This document shows, one piece after another, positions 23,730 to 32,548 of a stretch of 64,000 nt of DNA. The DNA comes from M3007 sp041736625 (GTDB taxonomy: Bacteria; Bacteroidota; Bacteroidia; Chitinophagales; Saprospiraceae), in NCBI GenBank assembly GCA_041736625.1, contig JBGSTG010000044.1, positions 1 to 64,000 of the forward strand. The letters are read 5' to 3'. A program made the position numbers and the translations under genes. Every line of letters begins with the position of its first letter. Positions within the stretch are counted from its first letter, which is position 1. The notes under the pieces were generated by a model. The model had not been told where the DNA came from and did no database searches. It worked only from the letters and a program-made list of their open reading frames with translations.

Positions 23730-25043
23730 TCAGTTTTTCTTTTGGGCGGTATCCAGTGCTTGCTGTATTTGTTCGCGCAGTTGGACGTCGCTGCTCCGGG
23801 CTGTCATCAGCCGGGCTTGTTGCAACACCGGTATCGCTTCTGCATTCCGGCCGAGCCGGATGGCCGAAAGGCCGAAGAACAGGTAGCTTTCCGGCTGGTT
23901 CGGCCATGCTTCCATGGCCAGTTCGGCCGTTTTGAGCACCTCTTCGTCCGCTTTTTGGTCGTAGAGGATTTGGAGTGCATTATTCCATACGCTAAAAGGG
24001 ACATCCGGGTAAGCAAGGCACCGGCGGTACTTTTCCAGCGCTGTTGCGGGCTGCTCGGTGAGGTAGTACACATCGCCGGAAAAACTCCACGAGCGCGGAT
24101 CATCCGGATGGGCGGACTCGATGGCGGAGGCGGCCTGCCGTAGTTGCCCGGCAAGGACATTGTCGGGCTGAACGCGGTATTTTTCCAGGAGTGGGATGAG
24201 TTCCTTCAGCTTGGTGTCGAGCGAAACGCCGGAATTGGCGTAGACGTCGGTTTTACGGTCTTTTCCGACGGCGAGCAGGGCTACCGGGTCTCCGGGGTTG
24301 ATGCGCAGGATGTCGTTGTAGGCCCGCAGGGCATTTTTTTCATCGCCGATCTGCCGATAAAATTCGGCCTGTCGGTAGCGGTATTCCATGCGTTTGGGGT
24401 AGGCGTTCGAAAGGCGCTCCAGTTCGGCGGCGGCCTTGCTGTTTTCGCCCATTCCGAGGTACACGAAAAACCGTTTTTCGGCGATTTCCGGGTTGTAGCC
24501 GGTGCGTTTTTCCAGCCTTTCGAGCGTTTTAAGGGCTTCTTTGGGGTTTCCGGCGAGCGTGTGCAGATAAGCCAGCTTGCGGAGATAGTCGGTGTTTTCC
24601 GGATACTTTTTACCCAGCACCTCGTATACGGCGGCGGCTTCGGCCGTTTGACCGTTTTGTTCCAGCAGCTCGGCCTCGTACAGGGCGTACCAGACGTTTT
24701 CGGGTTCCAGCTTACCCGCTTTGCGGATGCTTTCCAGGGCGCTACCGGTTTGCTGTTGAGCGGCCTGTACCCGGGAGAGGCTGTGCCAGGCAGCCCCGTG
24801 CTGCGGGTTGTCGAGCAGGAAAGCCTGCAGGAGCTTCTCCGACGCGCCATAACGACCCACGATGCGTTCTCGTTCGGCGTCGACAAAAGCGCTCTGTCGG
24901 TTCACCTCTTTTTCAGGTACCTGAACCAGTTTGCCTTCGAGCGTATTTTGCGCGGCGATGCGCGTGCTTATCAGGAATAAAGCGACCCATACGCCGCTGC
25001 GCAGGGCGCGGCGGGAAGGGCGCGAGAAAAGTAATCGGGTCAT
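23730..25043 (-). CDS. Exported TPR-repeat protein
   Basis: About 437 residues. A basic N-terminus and hydrophobic segment (VWVALFLISTRIAAQ) form a signal peptide. Tandem tetratricopeptide repeats follow across most of the length, seen as recurring A-W-x-x-L-G/A-x-x-Y helical pairs such as AAAVYEVLGKKYPENTDYLR and ALRAYNDILRINPGDPVALL. It is a periplasmic or outer-membrane scaffold of unknown partner. The start at 25043 is preferred over 25061. It sits between the NDP-sugar pyrophosphorylase gene (21-base gap) and rlmL (3-base gap) in one apparent operon. Confidence 0.82.
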   Translation of the reverse strand: MTRLLFSRPSRRALRSGVWVALFLISTRIAAQNTLEGKLVQVPEKEVNRQSAFVDAERERIVGRYGASEKLLQAFLLDNPQHGAAWHSLSRVQAAQQQTGSALESIRKAGKLEPENVWYALYEAELLEQNGQTAEAAAVYEVLGKKYPENTDYLRKLAYLHTLAGNPKEALKTLERLEKRTGYNPEIAEKRFFVYLGMGENSKAAAELERLSNAYPKRMEYRYRQAEFYRQIGDEKNALRAYNDILRINPGDPVALLAVGKDRKTDVYANSGVSLDTKLKELIPLLEKYRVQPDNVLAGQLRQAASAIESAHPDDPRSWSFSGDVYYLTEQPATALEKYRRCLAYPDVPFSVWNNALQILYDQKADEEVLKTAELAMEAWPNQPESYLFFGLSAIRLGRNAEAIPVLQQARLMTARSSDVQLREQIQQALDTAQKKN

Positions 25044-25064
25044 TGTGTGGCCGTATGCCAAGTC

Positions 25065-26072
25065 CTAACGCTTGGAAAAATTCGAAAAATCGCCCAGGTT
25101 CAGTTCATCTTTGGAGCCGACGAAGCGGCTTGAGTTCCCGACCATGGAGTGTTCCAGAACGGCGTTTTTGATGTGCGACCGGTTCTGGATAATGCTGTTG
25201 GAAATTACGGTGTTTTCAACGGTTGAATGGTGGCCTACACTAACGTAAGGGCCCAGCACGGTGTTGCGCACTACTGCCTGGTTGCCGATGAAGCAGGGGG
25301 GGATGATCACGCTGTTTTCCACCACGGCATCTGAGGACACCAACCCGTTGTCGCGGTTGAACTCGAGCATACGCTCGTTGGAGAGCAGGATGGATTCCTT
25401 GTTCCCGCAGTCGAGCCATTCCTCAATTTCACCGGTGTGAAATTGCAACCCTTCGTTTTTCAGGATTTCCAGCGCGGTGGTGAGCTGGTATTCGTTTTTT
25501 TCCTTGATGTCGTGGGTGATGATGTGGTGCAGGGTGTTGCGCAACCGTTCCGCTTCGCGGAAATAGTAGATGCCCACAATGGCCAGGTCGGAGACGAACT
25601 GGGCAGGCTTTTCCACAAATTCAGTAATGACCCCTTTGTCGTTCAGCTTAACCACGCCAAAGGCGGACGGGTCTTTGACCTTCTGCACCCAAATCAGCCC
25701 GTCCAACGAAGTATCGAAGGTGAAGTCTGCTTTGAACAGGGTGTCGGCGAAAGCAATCATGCAGTTGCCCGACAGGCTCTCCCACGCACAATGAATGGCA
25801 TGACCGACGCCGAGGGCTTTTTCCTGGCGGTAAATGGAAGCGCGGGCGCCCAGCCGCTCTGCAATATGGATCAGCTCTTTTTCTACTTCAGGGCCATAAT
25901 CGCCGATGATATAGGCAATTTCTTCCAGTTGGCCGAAGTAGGACTTGGCCAGGGATTCCACCAGTCGCTGGATGATCGGTTTTCCGGCAACGGGGATGAG
26001 CGGTTTGGGAACCGTTAGCGTGTGGGGGCGCAAACGGGTGCCCCGACCGGCCATGGGGATGATGATTTTCAT
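25065..26072 (-). CDS. NDP-sugar pyrophosphorylase with left-handed beta-helix tail
   Basis: 335 residues. The N-terminal nucleotidyltransferase domain begins MKIIIPMAGRGTRLRPHTLT, giving the G-x-G-T-R-x-x-P loop, with VPKPLIPVAGKPI behind it. Catalytic-region Asp lies in IAFADTLF, and EFVEKP is conserved. From about residue 250 it has hexapeptide repeats typical of a left-handed beta-helix (SVIIPPCFIGNQAVVRNTVL). It would activate a sugar 1-phosphate (dTDP-, UDP- or GDP-linked) for envelope polysaccharide; the substrate cannot be fixed from sequence. First gene of an operon with the TPR and rlmL genes. Confidence 0.87.
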   Translation of the reverse strand: MKIIIPMAGRGTRLRPHTLTVPKPLIPVAGKPIIQRLVESLAKSYFGQLEEIAYIIGDYGPEVEKELIHIAERLGARASIYRQEKALGVGHAIHCAWESLSGNCMIAFADTLFKADFTFDTSLDGLIWVQKVKDPSAFGVVKLNDKGVITEFVEKPAQFVSDLAIVGIYYFREAERLRNTLHHIITHDIKEKNEYQLTTALEILKNEGLQFHTGEIEEWLDCGNKESILLSNERMLEFNRDNGLVSSDAVVENSVIIPPCFIGNQAVVRNTVLGPYVSVGHHSTVENTVISNSIIQNRSHIKNAVLEHSMVGNSSRFVGSKDELNLGDFSNFSKR

Positions 26073-26119
26073 GTGCGTTTACACTTAGACGGGTAGATTC
26101 AGCGGGGTAGCGGCAATTC

Positions 26120-26141
26120 AAATGCCAAAAATACGGCATTT
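26120..26141 (-). promoter_or_regulatory. -7 element within an inverted repeat, upstream of the NDP-sugar gene
   Basis: TATTTTTG (complement of 26126-26133) lies in and beside the loop of a perfect 7-bp inverted repeat, AAATGCC (26120-26126) and GGCATTT (26135-26141). The position suggests a possible operator overlapping the promoter of the NDP-sugar, TPR and rlmL operon. Confidence 0.45.
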
Positions 26142-26219
26142 TAGCCACCCTTGCGCGTAAAGGTTTTGTTGCGAATTTTAAATAAATATTAACCGTTCCG
26201 AAACGGTTGCGCACAAGCG

Positions 26220-26660
26220 CTAAACGGTGTGCGTGCTGCCGAAACCGCCGGCGCCGCGGTGGGTGTCCCCGAGGGTTTCGGCTGCCTCCCACGTTACCTT
26301 TTCGTACCGGGCGACCACCAGCTGGGCGATGCGCTCACCCGGCTCTATGGTTTGTGGCTGGTTGGACAGGTTGACGACGATGCAACCGATCTCACCCCGG
26401 TAATCGCTGTCGATTGTTCCCGGACTGTTCAGCATGGTCAGCCCTCGCTTGAGCGCCAGTCCGCTGCGCGGGCGCACTTGCGCCTCGAAACCGTCCGGCA
26501 ATTCGATGAACAGGCCCGTTGGTATCAGCGCCCGTTCGAGTGGTTGAAGGGTCAGGGGTTCCGGGATAGCCGAGCGCAGATCGAGCCCCGCGCTGCCGGA
26601 GGTCTCGTATCGGGGTAGGGGATTGCCGGATTTGTTGATGATGCGTACCGAGACAGACAT
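26220..26660 (-). CDS. dut: Deoxyuridine 5'-triphosphate nucleotidohydrolase (dUTPase)
   Basis: 146 residues with all five trimeric dUTPase motifs: GSAGLDLRS, RPRSGLALKRG, GTIDSDYRGEIG, PGERIAQLVV and the C-terminal RGAGGFGSTH arm that closes over the active site. It hydrolyses dUTP to dUMP and keeps uracil out of DNA. The ATG at 26660 gives the standard family length; the longer frame to 26756 adds an unrelated tail and contains the -7 element. The gene is divergent from the giant T9SS protein that follows. Confidence 0.95.
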   Translation of the reverse strand: MSVSVRIINKSGNPLPRYETSGSAGLDLRSAIPEPLTLQPLERALIPTGLFIELPDGFEAQVRPRSGLALKRGLTMLNSPGTIDSDYRGEIGCIVVNLSNQPQTIEPGERIAQLVVARYEKVTWEAAETLGDTHRGAGGFGSTHTV

Positions 26661-26672
26661 GTTTTTTGGCGA

Positions 26673-26680
26673 CAAAAATA
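26673..26680 (-). promoter_or_regulatory. -7 element TATTTTTG of dut
   Basis: Perfect -7 match 12 bases before the dut ATG, predicting a 5' leader of only a few bases. Confidence 0.5.
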
Positions 26681-26764
26681 GGTTTTCAAAAGAAATAATT
26701 GATAAACCCGATTCCAGCCGCTGAAAAACCAATAATTTTCGGCCTTCAAATGTCAATCCCTATC

Positions 26765-29700
26765 ATGCAACAAATCCCGACGCTGGTTTCTTATCTGGTT
26801 CTGCTATCCTTTTCGTCTCCCGCGATTGCCGGGGCTGAACCGATCTCCGCGACCTTTTTCCCGCCCGATACCGTCCTTTGCCCCGGAAACACCGTTCAAC
26901 TCTTCGCTTCGGGCGGTGATTCCTACCAATGGCAACCTGCCGCAGGGTTGTCGTGCACCGATTGCGCCAACCCGGTAGCCTCACCGACAGTGTCGACCAC
27001 GTACACCGTCGACATTACGCGTCAGGGGCTGACCGAGCGCCAGACTTTTTATGTCGGTGTGTACGGGCTCGATCTCGGCGCCGACATAACGGTTTGCAAC
27101 AACGCATTGATCACCCTGAATCCGGGAGGCGAGTCGTATCCCGACGCCACGTATGCCTGGCAGGGTTTCCCGCCTGACCTGAGTTGTACAGATTGCCCTT
27201 CGCCCACGTTGACGGGACTGACTACCGGCATTTACTTTTATTTTGCCGAACTAACCGCGCCGGGGTGCAGTTTCAACGATACCTTGCGCATTACGGTGGT
27301 CAATGGCCAGCAACCGGAGTATGTGATTGCCGGTGACACCACCATTTGCCTCGGCGCTGCCGTTGCGCTCGGGGGGGCTCCGGTTTCGGGGACATTTTAC
27401 ACCTGGACGTCCGATCCGCCCGGCTTCACCAGCAACCTGCCCAACCCGGTGGCCACGCCGACCGTCAGCACCACCTATTTCCTGGCCACGGCCAACAGCG
27501 TTTGCCCCATCTCGTCGTTCGACAGCCTGCGGGTGACGGTGTTGCCGGCTATCGAATTGAACCTGGCCGCCGACACCCTGGTTTGTCAGGGCCAACCGGT
27601 GCTGCTCAATACGGCGCCTCCCCAGGCTGGCGTCAACTACACATGGTCGCCCGATGATGGATCGTTGAGTGATCGTACCGCAGCCAATCCCATCGCCCGG
27701 CCCGAGACCCCCACCGTATATGTGGTGACCGCGGATAACGGGGCCTGTTTGGTGACCGACACCGTGGTTGTCGACATCGCACCCATAGACATCCGGTTGA
27801 GCGCGGACACAGTCTCGATCTGCCTGGGTGGTTTCGCCGAGGTCACGGTGCTTCAGGTGACACCCTCCGGCAGCGCCGTGCTTTGGTCGCCTTTGCTGGA
27901 TCTGGCCGTGACGCCCGACGGGTTGCAGGCCACTGCCACGCCGGACGAGAGCCGGTTGTACACGGCGACCGTAACCGCGCCGGGGTGTTCGCGCAGCGCC
28001 TCGGTTTGGGTGCAGGTGGACAGCCTGCCGGCCAATCTCGCCATTATGCCCGACGACACCACCGTTTGTCAGGGTTCGCTCGTATTGCTGACCTCGACGC
28101 CGTACGATCCGGCGGCATTTGCGAACATCGAATTCCGCTGGGAGCCGGCCACGGGGCAACAAACCCCCGACAGCCTGTACAACATGGTCATCCAGGCCGA
28201 TACCACCCTGCTCTACCAGCGCATCAACACCAGCGGGGCTTGCGTGGACACCTCGGTGGCCAAAATAAACGTGATCCCCACGGCGGTGATGACCATCACC
28301 CCTCAGGACACCATCGTGTGCCCCGGGCAAACGGTTCAATTGAACCTGACCTACACACCGGGCGTGACCAACATCATGTGGACCCCTCCGTCGGGATTGA
28401 GTTGCACCGATTGCGACAACCCGCTGGCAACGATCATTCGCACCTCCTCCTACGCGGTGAGTGGCGAGTTCATGGGCTGCCCGGTATCTTCCGGGGTGGT
28501 CGTTCAGGCGTATCCCGAACCCGGCTACCTGTTTCCTGCCGACACGAAACTGTGCGAGGGCGATACGTTGTTTTTAAACACCATTAACGATCCGGCTACC
28601 AATTACACGTGGACGTCGACTGCGCCCGGTTTCGGCACCCAAACCACCGCAACCCCGATCTGGGTGCCGGATCAGCCTTCCGCTTCGTTTTTCCTGGATG
28701 CAGTGACCCTCGACGGGTGCCGGGTTTTCGACACCCTGAACGTGACCTTCAACACAGCTACGCTCGACGTGCAGGGCGACACCACCATCTGCAAAGGCAG
28801 ATCGACGATATTGCGCGCGATTACCAACGTGCCGGGTACTTTCCAGTGGAATACCGGACAAACTACGCCGACCATATCGGTGGCTCCCCAGCAGTCGCGA
28901 TCCTACACCGTGACTTTCACCTACGCAGGCGATTGCCAACTGTCGGGCATCGCCACCGTGGAGGTGGAGCCGGGCCCGGAGGTGCTGTTTCCGCCCCTCA
29001 ACCAGCGCCAGTTGTGCCTGGGCGACTCCAGCACCTTGAATCTCAACCCAAAACCGGGCGCCGTGTACCAGTGGAGTTCCAATCCGCCTGGTTTCTCTTC
29101 CAACACAGCGGCGCCGGTGGTTACGCCGCAGGTGCCCACCACCTATACGGTGACGGCCACGCTGGGCGTTTGCCAGGAGATTCTCAGCGTGACCCTGACC
29201 CCGCTGGTTGCCACGGTGGAAGCCGGGCCTGATACGGCCATTTGTGCAGGCGAACCGGTGCAACTGACGGCGGTGTCCACCGGCGCACAAGGTGGATCAT
29301 TTTTGTGGACCCCTCCCGGCAATACCGGCGCCGACATTCTGGTTCAACCCGACACCACGACTACCTATTTCGTTCAATACACCCTGGCCGCGCCTGCATG
29401 TACCGCTACAGACAGCGTAACTGTTTTTGTTTCCAACAACTTTAACCTCAGCATCGGTTCTGTGCCGGACACCAACCGGGTGAGTCTGGGGCAGCCGATA
29501 ACCCTTAGCGCCGTGGTGGAGCCCACCCAAAACCTATCGGGGTTTGCATTCACCTGGACGGAAGTACGCCCCAATATGGAGATACTCGGCACGGGCGAAT
29601 CTATCGAGTACGTGCCATCGCTGAATCAGGACACGGTTGTTCGCATTACCCTTTCGGCGATCTCACCCGATGGCTGCGAAAAACTGGCCTTCATCGAGCT

Positions 29701-30001
29701 CATCATTGTGCAGCCCGTGGTGAAGTTCCCCAACGCATTCACCCCGGGCAACGGCGACAACTTAGGCATAAACGACGTGTTCAAGCCGGTAACCCAGGTG
29801 GGTATCATTTTTATCGACCAATTTGACATTTACAACCGGTGGGGGCAAAAAATATACACCAGCAACGACCCCCAGGCCAGTTGGGACGGTACGGTAGACG
29901 GCCAGCCGGCGCCTACCGACGTTTACGTCTATTACATACAGTATCGGCGGGGCGACGGATCGCTGATCGTGACCCACGGCGAAGTGACGCTTTTGCGTTG
30001 A
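26765..30001 (+). CDS. Giant Ig-like-repeat adhesin-type protein with T9SS type B C-terminal domain
   Basis: 1078 residues. A signal peptide (ending PAIAGAE) is followed by about eleven or twelve Ig-like repeats of roughly 80-90 residues. Most begin with a variant of D-T-x-x-C-x-G (DTTICLG, DTLVCQG, DTTVCQG, DTIVCPG, DTKLCEG, DTTICKG, DTAICAG), carry a central T-W or Q-W and end in T-T-Y-x-V-T. Three repeats also carry LSCTDC. The last 90 residues are the gliding-motility-associated domain (VVKFPNAFTPGNGDN, FDIYNRWGQKIY, PTDVYVYYIQYRRGDG). It would be secreted by T9SS and kept at the surface as an adhesin-like stalk. An ATG at 26750 is an alternative start. Confidence 0.87.
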   Translation: MQQIPTLVSYLVLLSFSSPAIAGAEPISATFFPPDTVLCPGNTVQLFASGGDSYQWQPAAGLSCTDCANPVASPTVSTTYTVDITRQGLTERQTFYVGVYGLDLGADITVCNNALITLNPGGESYPDATYAWQGFPPDLSCTDCPSPTLTGLTTGIYFYFAELTAPGCSFNDTLRITVVNGQQPEYVIAGDTTICLGAAVALGGAPVSGTFYTWTSDPPGFTSNLPNPVATPTVSTTYFLATANSVCPISSFDSLRVTVLPAIELNLAADTLVCQGQPVLLNTAPPQAGVNYTWSPDDGSLSDRTAANPIARPETPTVYVVTADNGACLVTDTVVVDIAPIDIRLSADTVSICLGGFAEVTVLQVTPSGSAVLWSPLLDLAVTPDGLQATATPDESRLYTATVTAPGCSRSASVWVQVDSLPANLAIMPDDTTVCQGSLVLLTSTPYDPAAFANIEFRWEPATGQQTPDSLYNMVIQADTTLLYQRINTSGACVDTSVAKINVIPTAVMTITPQDTIVCPGQTVQLNLTYTPGVTNIMWTPPSGLSCTDCDNPLATIIRTSSYAVSGEFMGCPVSSGVVVQAYPEPGYLFPADTKLCEGDTLFLNTINDPATNYTWTSTAPGFGTQTTATPIWVPDQPSASFFLDAVTLDGCRVFDTLNVTFNTATLDVQGDTTICKGRSTILRAITNVPGTFQWNTGQTTPTISVAPQQSRSYTVTFTYAGDCQLSGIATVEVEPGPEVLFPPLNQRQLCLGDSSTLNLNPKPGAVYQWSSNPPGFSSNTAAPVVTPQVPTTYTVTATLGVCQEILSVTLTPLVATVEAGPDTAICAGEPVQLTAVSTGAQGGSFLWTPPGNTGADILVQPDTTTTYFVQYTLAAPACTATDSVTVFVSNNFNLSIGSVPDTNRVSLGQPITLSAVVEPTQNLSGFAFTWTEVRPNMEILGTGESIEYVPSLNQDTVVRITLSAISPDGCEKLAFIELIIVQPVVKFPNAFTPGNGDNLGINDVFKPVTQVGIIFIDQFDIYNRWGQKIYTSNDPQASWDGTVDGQPAPTDVYVYYIQYRRGDGSLIVTHGEVTLLR

Positions 30002-30027
30002 CGCCTTCGTTTTTGCCTTTTTTCCTG

Positions 30028-30035
30028 TAAATTTG
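30028..30035 (+). promoter_or_regulatory. -7 element TAAATTTG upstream of dusB
   Basis: Perfect -7 match 38 bases before the dusB ATG, probably driving the dusB-cca-ribH-MBL set. Confidence 0.5.
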
Positions 30036-30040
30036 CATCC

Positions 30041-30062
30041 GCCGGGCTGAAACCCGCCCGGC
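30041..30062 (+). other. GC-rich hairpin in the dusB leader (possible terminator of the upstream gene)
   Basis: GCCGGGC (30041-30047) pairs perfectly with GCCCGGC (30056-30062) around an 8-base loop and is followed by ATTTTGTTT. It lies after the -7 element and 11 bases before the dusB ATG. It can be read as a weak terminator of the giant T9SS gene or as a structured leader of dusB. Confidence 0.5.
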
Positions 30063-30073
30063 ATTTTGTTTGT

Positions 30074-31078
30074 ATGGTCAAGATTGGAGCCGTAGAGATC
30101 GGTGAGTTCCCCTTGTTGTTGGCGCCCATGGAAGACGTGAGCGACCCGCCCTTTCGCCGATTGTGCAAGGAACAAGGGGCCGATATGGTGTACACGGAGT
30201 TCATCAGCGCCGATGGCCTGGTGCACGACGCCGTTAAAAGTTTGAAAAAACTGGAGATATTCGACTACGAACGCCCCATCGGGATACAGTATTTCGGTGG
30301 GCAACTGGACAATATGCTGGGCGCGGCAGAGATCATTGAGTCGAAGCATCCGGACGTCATCGACATCAACTTCGGATGCCCGGTCGCCAAGGTCGCCTGC
30401 CGGATGGCCGGCGCCGGGCTCTTGCGCGACATCCCCCAGATGGTTCGGCTGACCGAGGCTGTGGTCAACAGCACGAACAAGCCCGTGACGGTTAAAACCC
30501 GTCTGGGGTGGGACGACAGCACGATCAACATCGTGGAGGTGGCCGAACGCCTGCAGGATGTGGGCATACAGGCGCTCAGCATCCACGGCCGCACACGTGC
30601 GCAGATGTACAAGGGGGAAGCGGACTGGACCTGGATCGCCCGCGTAAAGGAAAATCCGCGTATGCACATCCCGATTTTCGGGAATGGCGATGTGGATTCT
30701 CCGCAGCGGGCGCTGGAATACCGCAACCGGTTCGGTGTCGACGGCATCATGATCGGTCGCGCAACCATCGGGTATCCGTGGATATTCCGGGAAATCAAAC
30801 ATTTTTTTGAAACAGGCGAGTTGTTGCCCCCTCCGGATGTTTCCGAACGGGTAAACGCCGCGCGCCAGCACCTGCGCGACAGCCTGGCCTGGAAAGGACC
30901 CAAACTGGGCGTGCTGGAAATGCGGCGTCATTATTCCCCCTACTTCCGGGATTTACCCAACATCAAGCCTTTTCGGGCCCGGTTGGTCACGATAATGGAA
31001 CCTGAAGCGTTATATGCGGTGTTGGACGAGATTGAAGCGGAATACGCCGGTTACGCCGTGGAACTGGTAACAGCTTGA
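30074..31078 (+). CDS. dusB: tRNA-dihydrouridine synthase
   Basis: 334 residues. An FMN-binding TIM barrel begins PLLLAPMEDVSDPPFRRLC. DINFGCPVAKVACRMAGAGL carries the catalytic Cys, VKTRLGWDD and SIHGRTRAQMYKGEADW bind FMN and RNA, and FGNGDVDSP and IMIGRATIGYPWIF complete the phosphate site. It reduces specific uridines in tRNA D-loops using NADPH. The DusB assignment rests on overall motif layout; the modified position is not certain. First gene of a run with cca 20 bases downstream, a sensible pairing of tRNA maturation functions. Confidence 0.9.
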   Translation: MVKIGAVEIGEFPLLLAPMEDVSDPPFRRLCKEQGADMVYTEFISADGLVHDAVKSLKKLEIFDYERPIGIQYFGGQLDNMLGAAEIIESKHPDVIDINFGCPVAKVACRMAGAGLLRDIPQMVRLTEAVVNSTNKPVTVKTRLGWDDSTINIVEVAERLQDVGIQALSIHGRTRAQMYKGEADWTWIARVKENPRMHIPIFGNGDVDSPQRALEYRNRFGVDGIMIGRATIGYPWIFREIKHFFETGELLPPPDVSERVNAARQHLRDSLAWKGPKLGVLEMRRHYSPYFRDLPNIKPFRARLVTIMEPEALYAVLDEIEAEYAGYAVELVTA

Positions 31079-31098
31079 TGCATTTCTGAAATAAAAAC

Positions 31099-32523
31099 AT
31101 GACTTTCTCCATACTGCCGGCAGAACGGAAGGTTTTTGAATTGGTTGCTCAGGCCGCACGCGCGCTCGGGGTGCAGGCCTTTGTTGTAGGCGGTTACGTG
31201 CGCGACCGGTTGCTCGGGCGCGCCACCAAAGACATCGACATCGTGTGCGTGGGCGACGGTATCCAGCTCGCCCATCAGGTGGCGTCTATGTTGTATCCCA
31301 AACCCAAGGTCGCCGTCTATAGCCGCTTTGGCACCGCAATGCTGCGTTATGACGGGATTGAAGTCGAGTTTGTGGGCGCTCGCAAAGAGAGCTACACCCC
31401 CGATAGCCGCAAGCCGGACGTGCGAGAGGGGTCGCTGGAGGACGACCAACACCGCCGCGATTTTACCATCAACGCCCTGGCCGTCGGTTTGAACGAAGAC
31501 GATTTCGGGCAGATCATTGATCCATTTGGCGGACTGGCGCATTTGGAACAAAAACGCATCAAGACGCCGCTGGAGCCCGGGCAAACGTTCAGCGACGATC
31601 CGTTGCGCATGTTGCGCGCCATTCGTTTCGCCACCCAGCTTGGCTTTTCCATCGATCCGGAGACTTTTCAGGCCATCGGCAGGCACAAACAGCGCATACA
31701 CATCATTTCAAAAGAACGCATCGCCACCGAGTTGGAGAAAATCCTGATGGCGCAAAAGCCCTCTGTCGGCTTCACTTTGCTTTTCGACAGCGGCTTGCTC
31801 CATCTGGTGCTGCCTGAAGTGGCGGCCCTCCAGGGTGTGGAAGAAAAGTACGGGCGCGCCCACAAAGACAATTTTTACCACACCCTGGAGGTACTCGACA
31901 ACCTCTGTAAACGCAGCAATAACCTGTGGCTGCGTTGGGCGGCCCTGCTGCACGACATCGCCAAGCCGGTCACCAAGCGCTACCACAAAGACACCGGCTG
32001 GACCTTTCACGGGCACGAATGGGTGGGCGCGCAAACCACCGTCCCCCGGATTTTCCGCAACCTGCGCCTGTCTCTGGGCGCCGAAATGGAATACGTACAA
32101 AAAATGGTGCGCCTGCACCAGCGGCCCATCAGCCTCACCAAGGAGGAAGTGACCGACAGCGCCGTGCGCAGACTTTTGTTCGACGCCGGGCCCGAAATCG
32201 AAGACCTGTTTATGCTCTGTGAGTCGGACATTACCACCAAAAACCCGCGCAAGGTGGTGCGGTATCTCGAAGGCTACGAGTTGCTCAAGCAGCGCATCGG
32301 TGAAGTTTCCGATGCCGACCGCCTGCGCTTGTGGCAACCTCCGATCACCGGCGATGTCATTATGCAAACCTTCAACCTGAAACCCTCCCGGGAAGTCGGA
32401 CTGGTCAAAAACGCCGTGCGCGAAGCCATTCTGGACGGCGAGATCGAGAACACCTTCGACGCCGCCTACGCCCGGATGCTGGAAGAAGGTAAAAAGATTG
32501 GACTTGCCCCCGAACCCACTTAA
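31099..32523 (+). CDS. cca: CCA tRNA nucleotidyltransferase with HD domain
   Basis: 474 residues. The class II nucleotidyltransferase head contains VVGGYVRDRLLGRATKDIDI, with the Gly-Gly loop and the Asp-x-Asp metal site. Then come RRDFTINALAV and the DPLRMLRAIRFA helix that selects CTP and ATP. The C-terminal half is an HD phosphohydrolase-like domain (WAALLHDIAKPVTKRY). The enzyme adds or repairs the 3' CCA of tRNAs, which is required here because the tRNA-Arg gene at 715-787 does not encode CCA. Family members are about 420-480 residues, consistent with this length. Confidence 0.93.
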   Translation: MTFSILPAERKVFELVAQAARALGVQAFVVGGYVRDRLLGRATKDIDIVCVGDGIQLAHQVASMLYPKPKVAVYSRFGTAMLRYDGIEVEFVGARKESYTPDSRKPDVREGSLEDDQHRRDFTINALAVGLNEDDFGQIIDPFGGLAHLEQKRIKTPLEPGQTFSDDPLRMLRAIRFATQLGFSIDPETFQAIGRHKQRIHIISKERIATELEKILMAQKPSVGFTLLFDSGLLHLVLPEVAALQGVEEKYGRAHKDNFYHTLEVLDNLCKRSNNLWLRWAALLHDIAKPVTKRYHKDTGWTFHGHEWVGAQTTVPRIFRNLRLSLGAEMEYVQKMVRLHQRPISLTKEEVTDSAVRRLLFDAGPEIEDLFMLCESDITTKNPRKVVRYLEGYELLKQRIGEVSDADRLRLWQPPITGDVIMQTFNLKPSREVGLVKNAVREAILDGEIENTFDAAYARMLEEGKKIGLAPEPT

Positions 32524-32548
32524 TCTTCAAATTAAACGACCATACCTC

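Noticed and set aside
22746..24143. 465-codon plus-strand open frame across rlmL and the TPR gene
   Set aside because: It spans two well-supported minus-strand genes and shows only shadow composition.
26860..29700. CRISPR-like or minisatellite array
   Set aside because: The periodicity is at the protein level (Ig-like repeats of about 80-90 residues) with strongly diverged DNA, so it is coding repetition.
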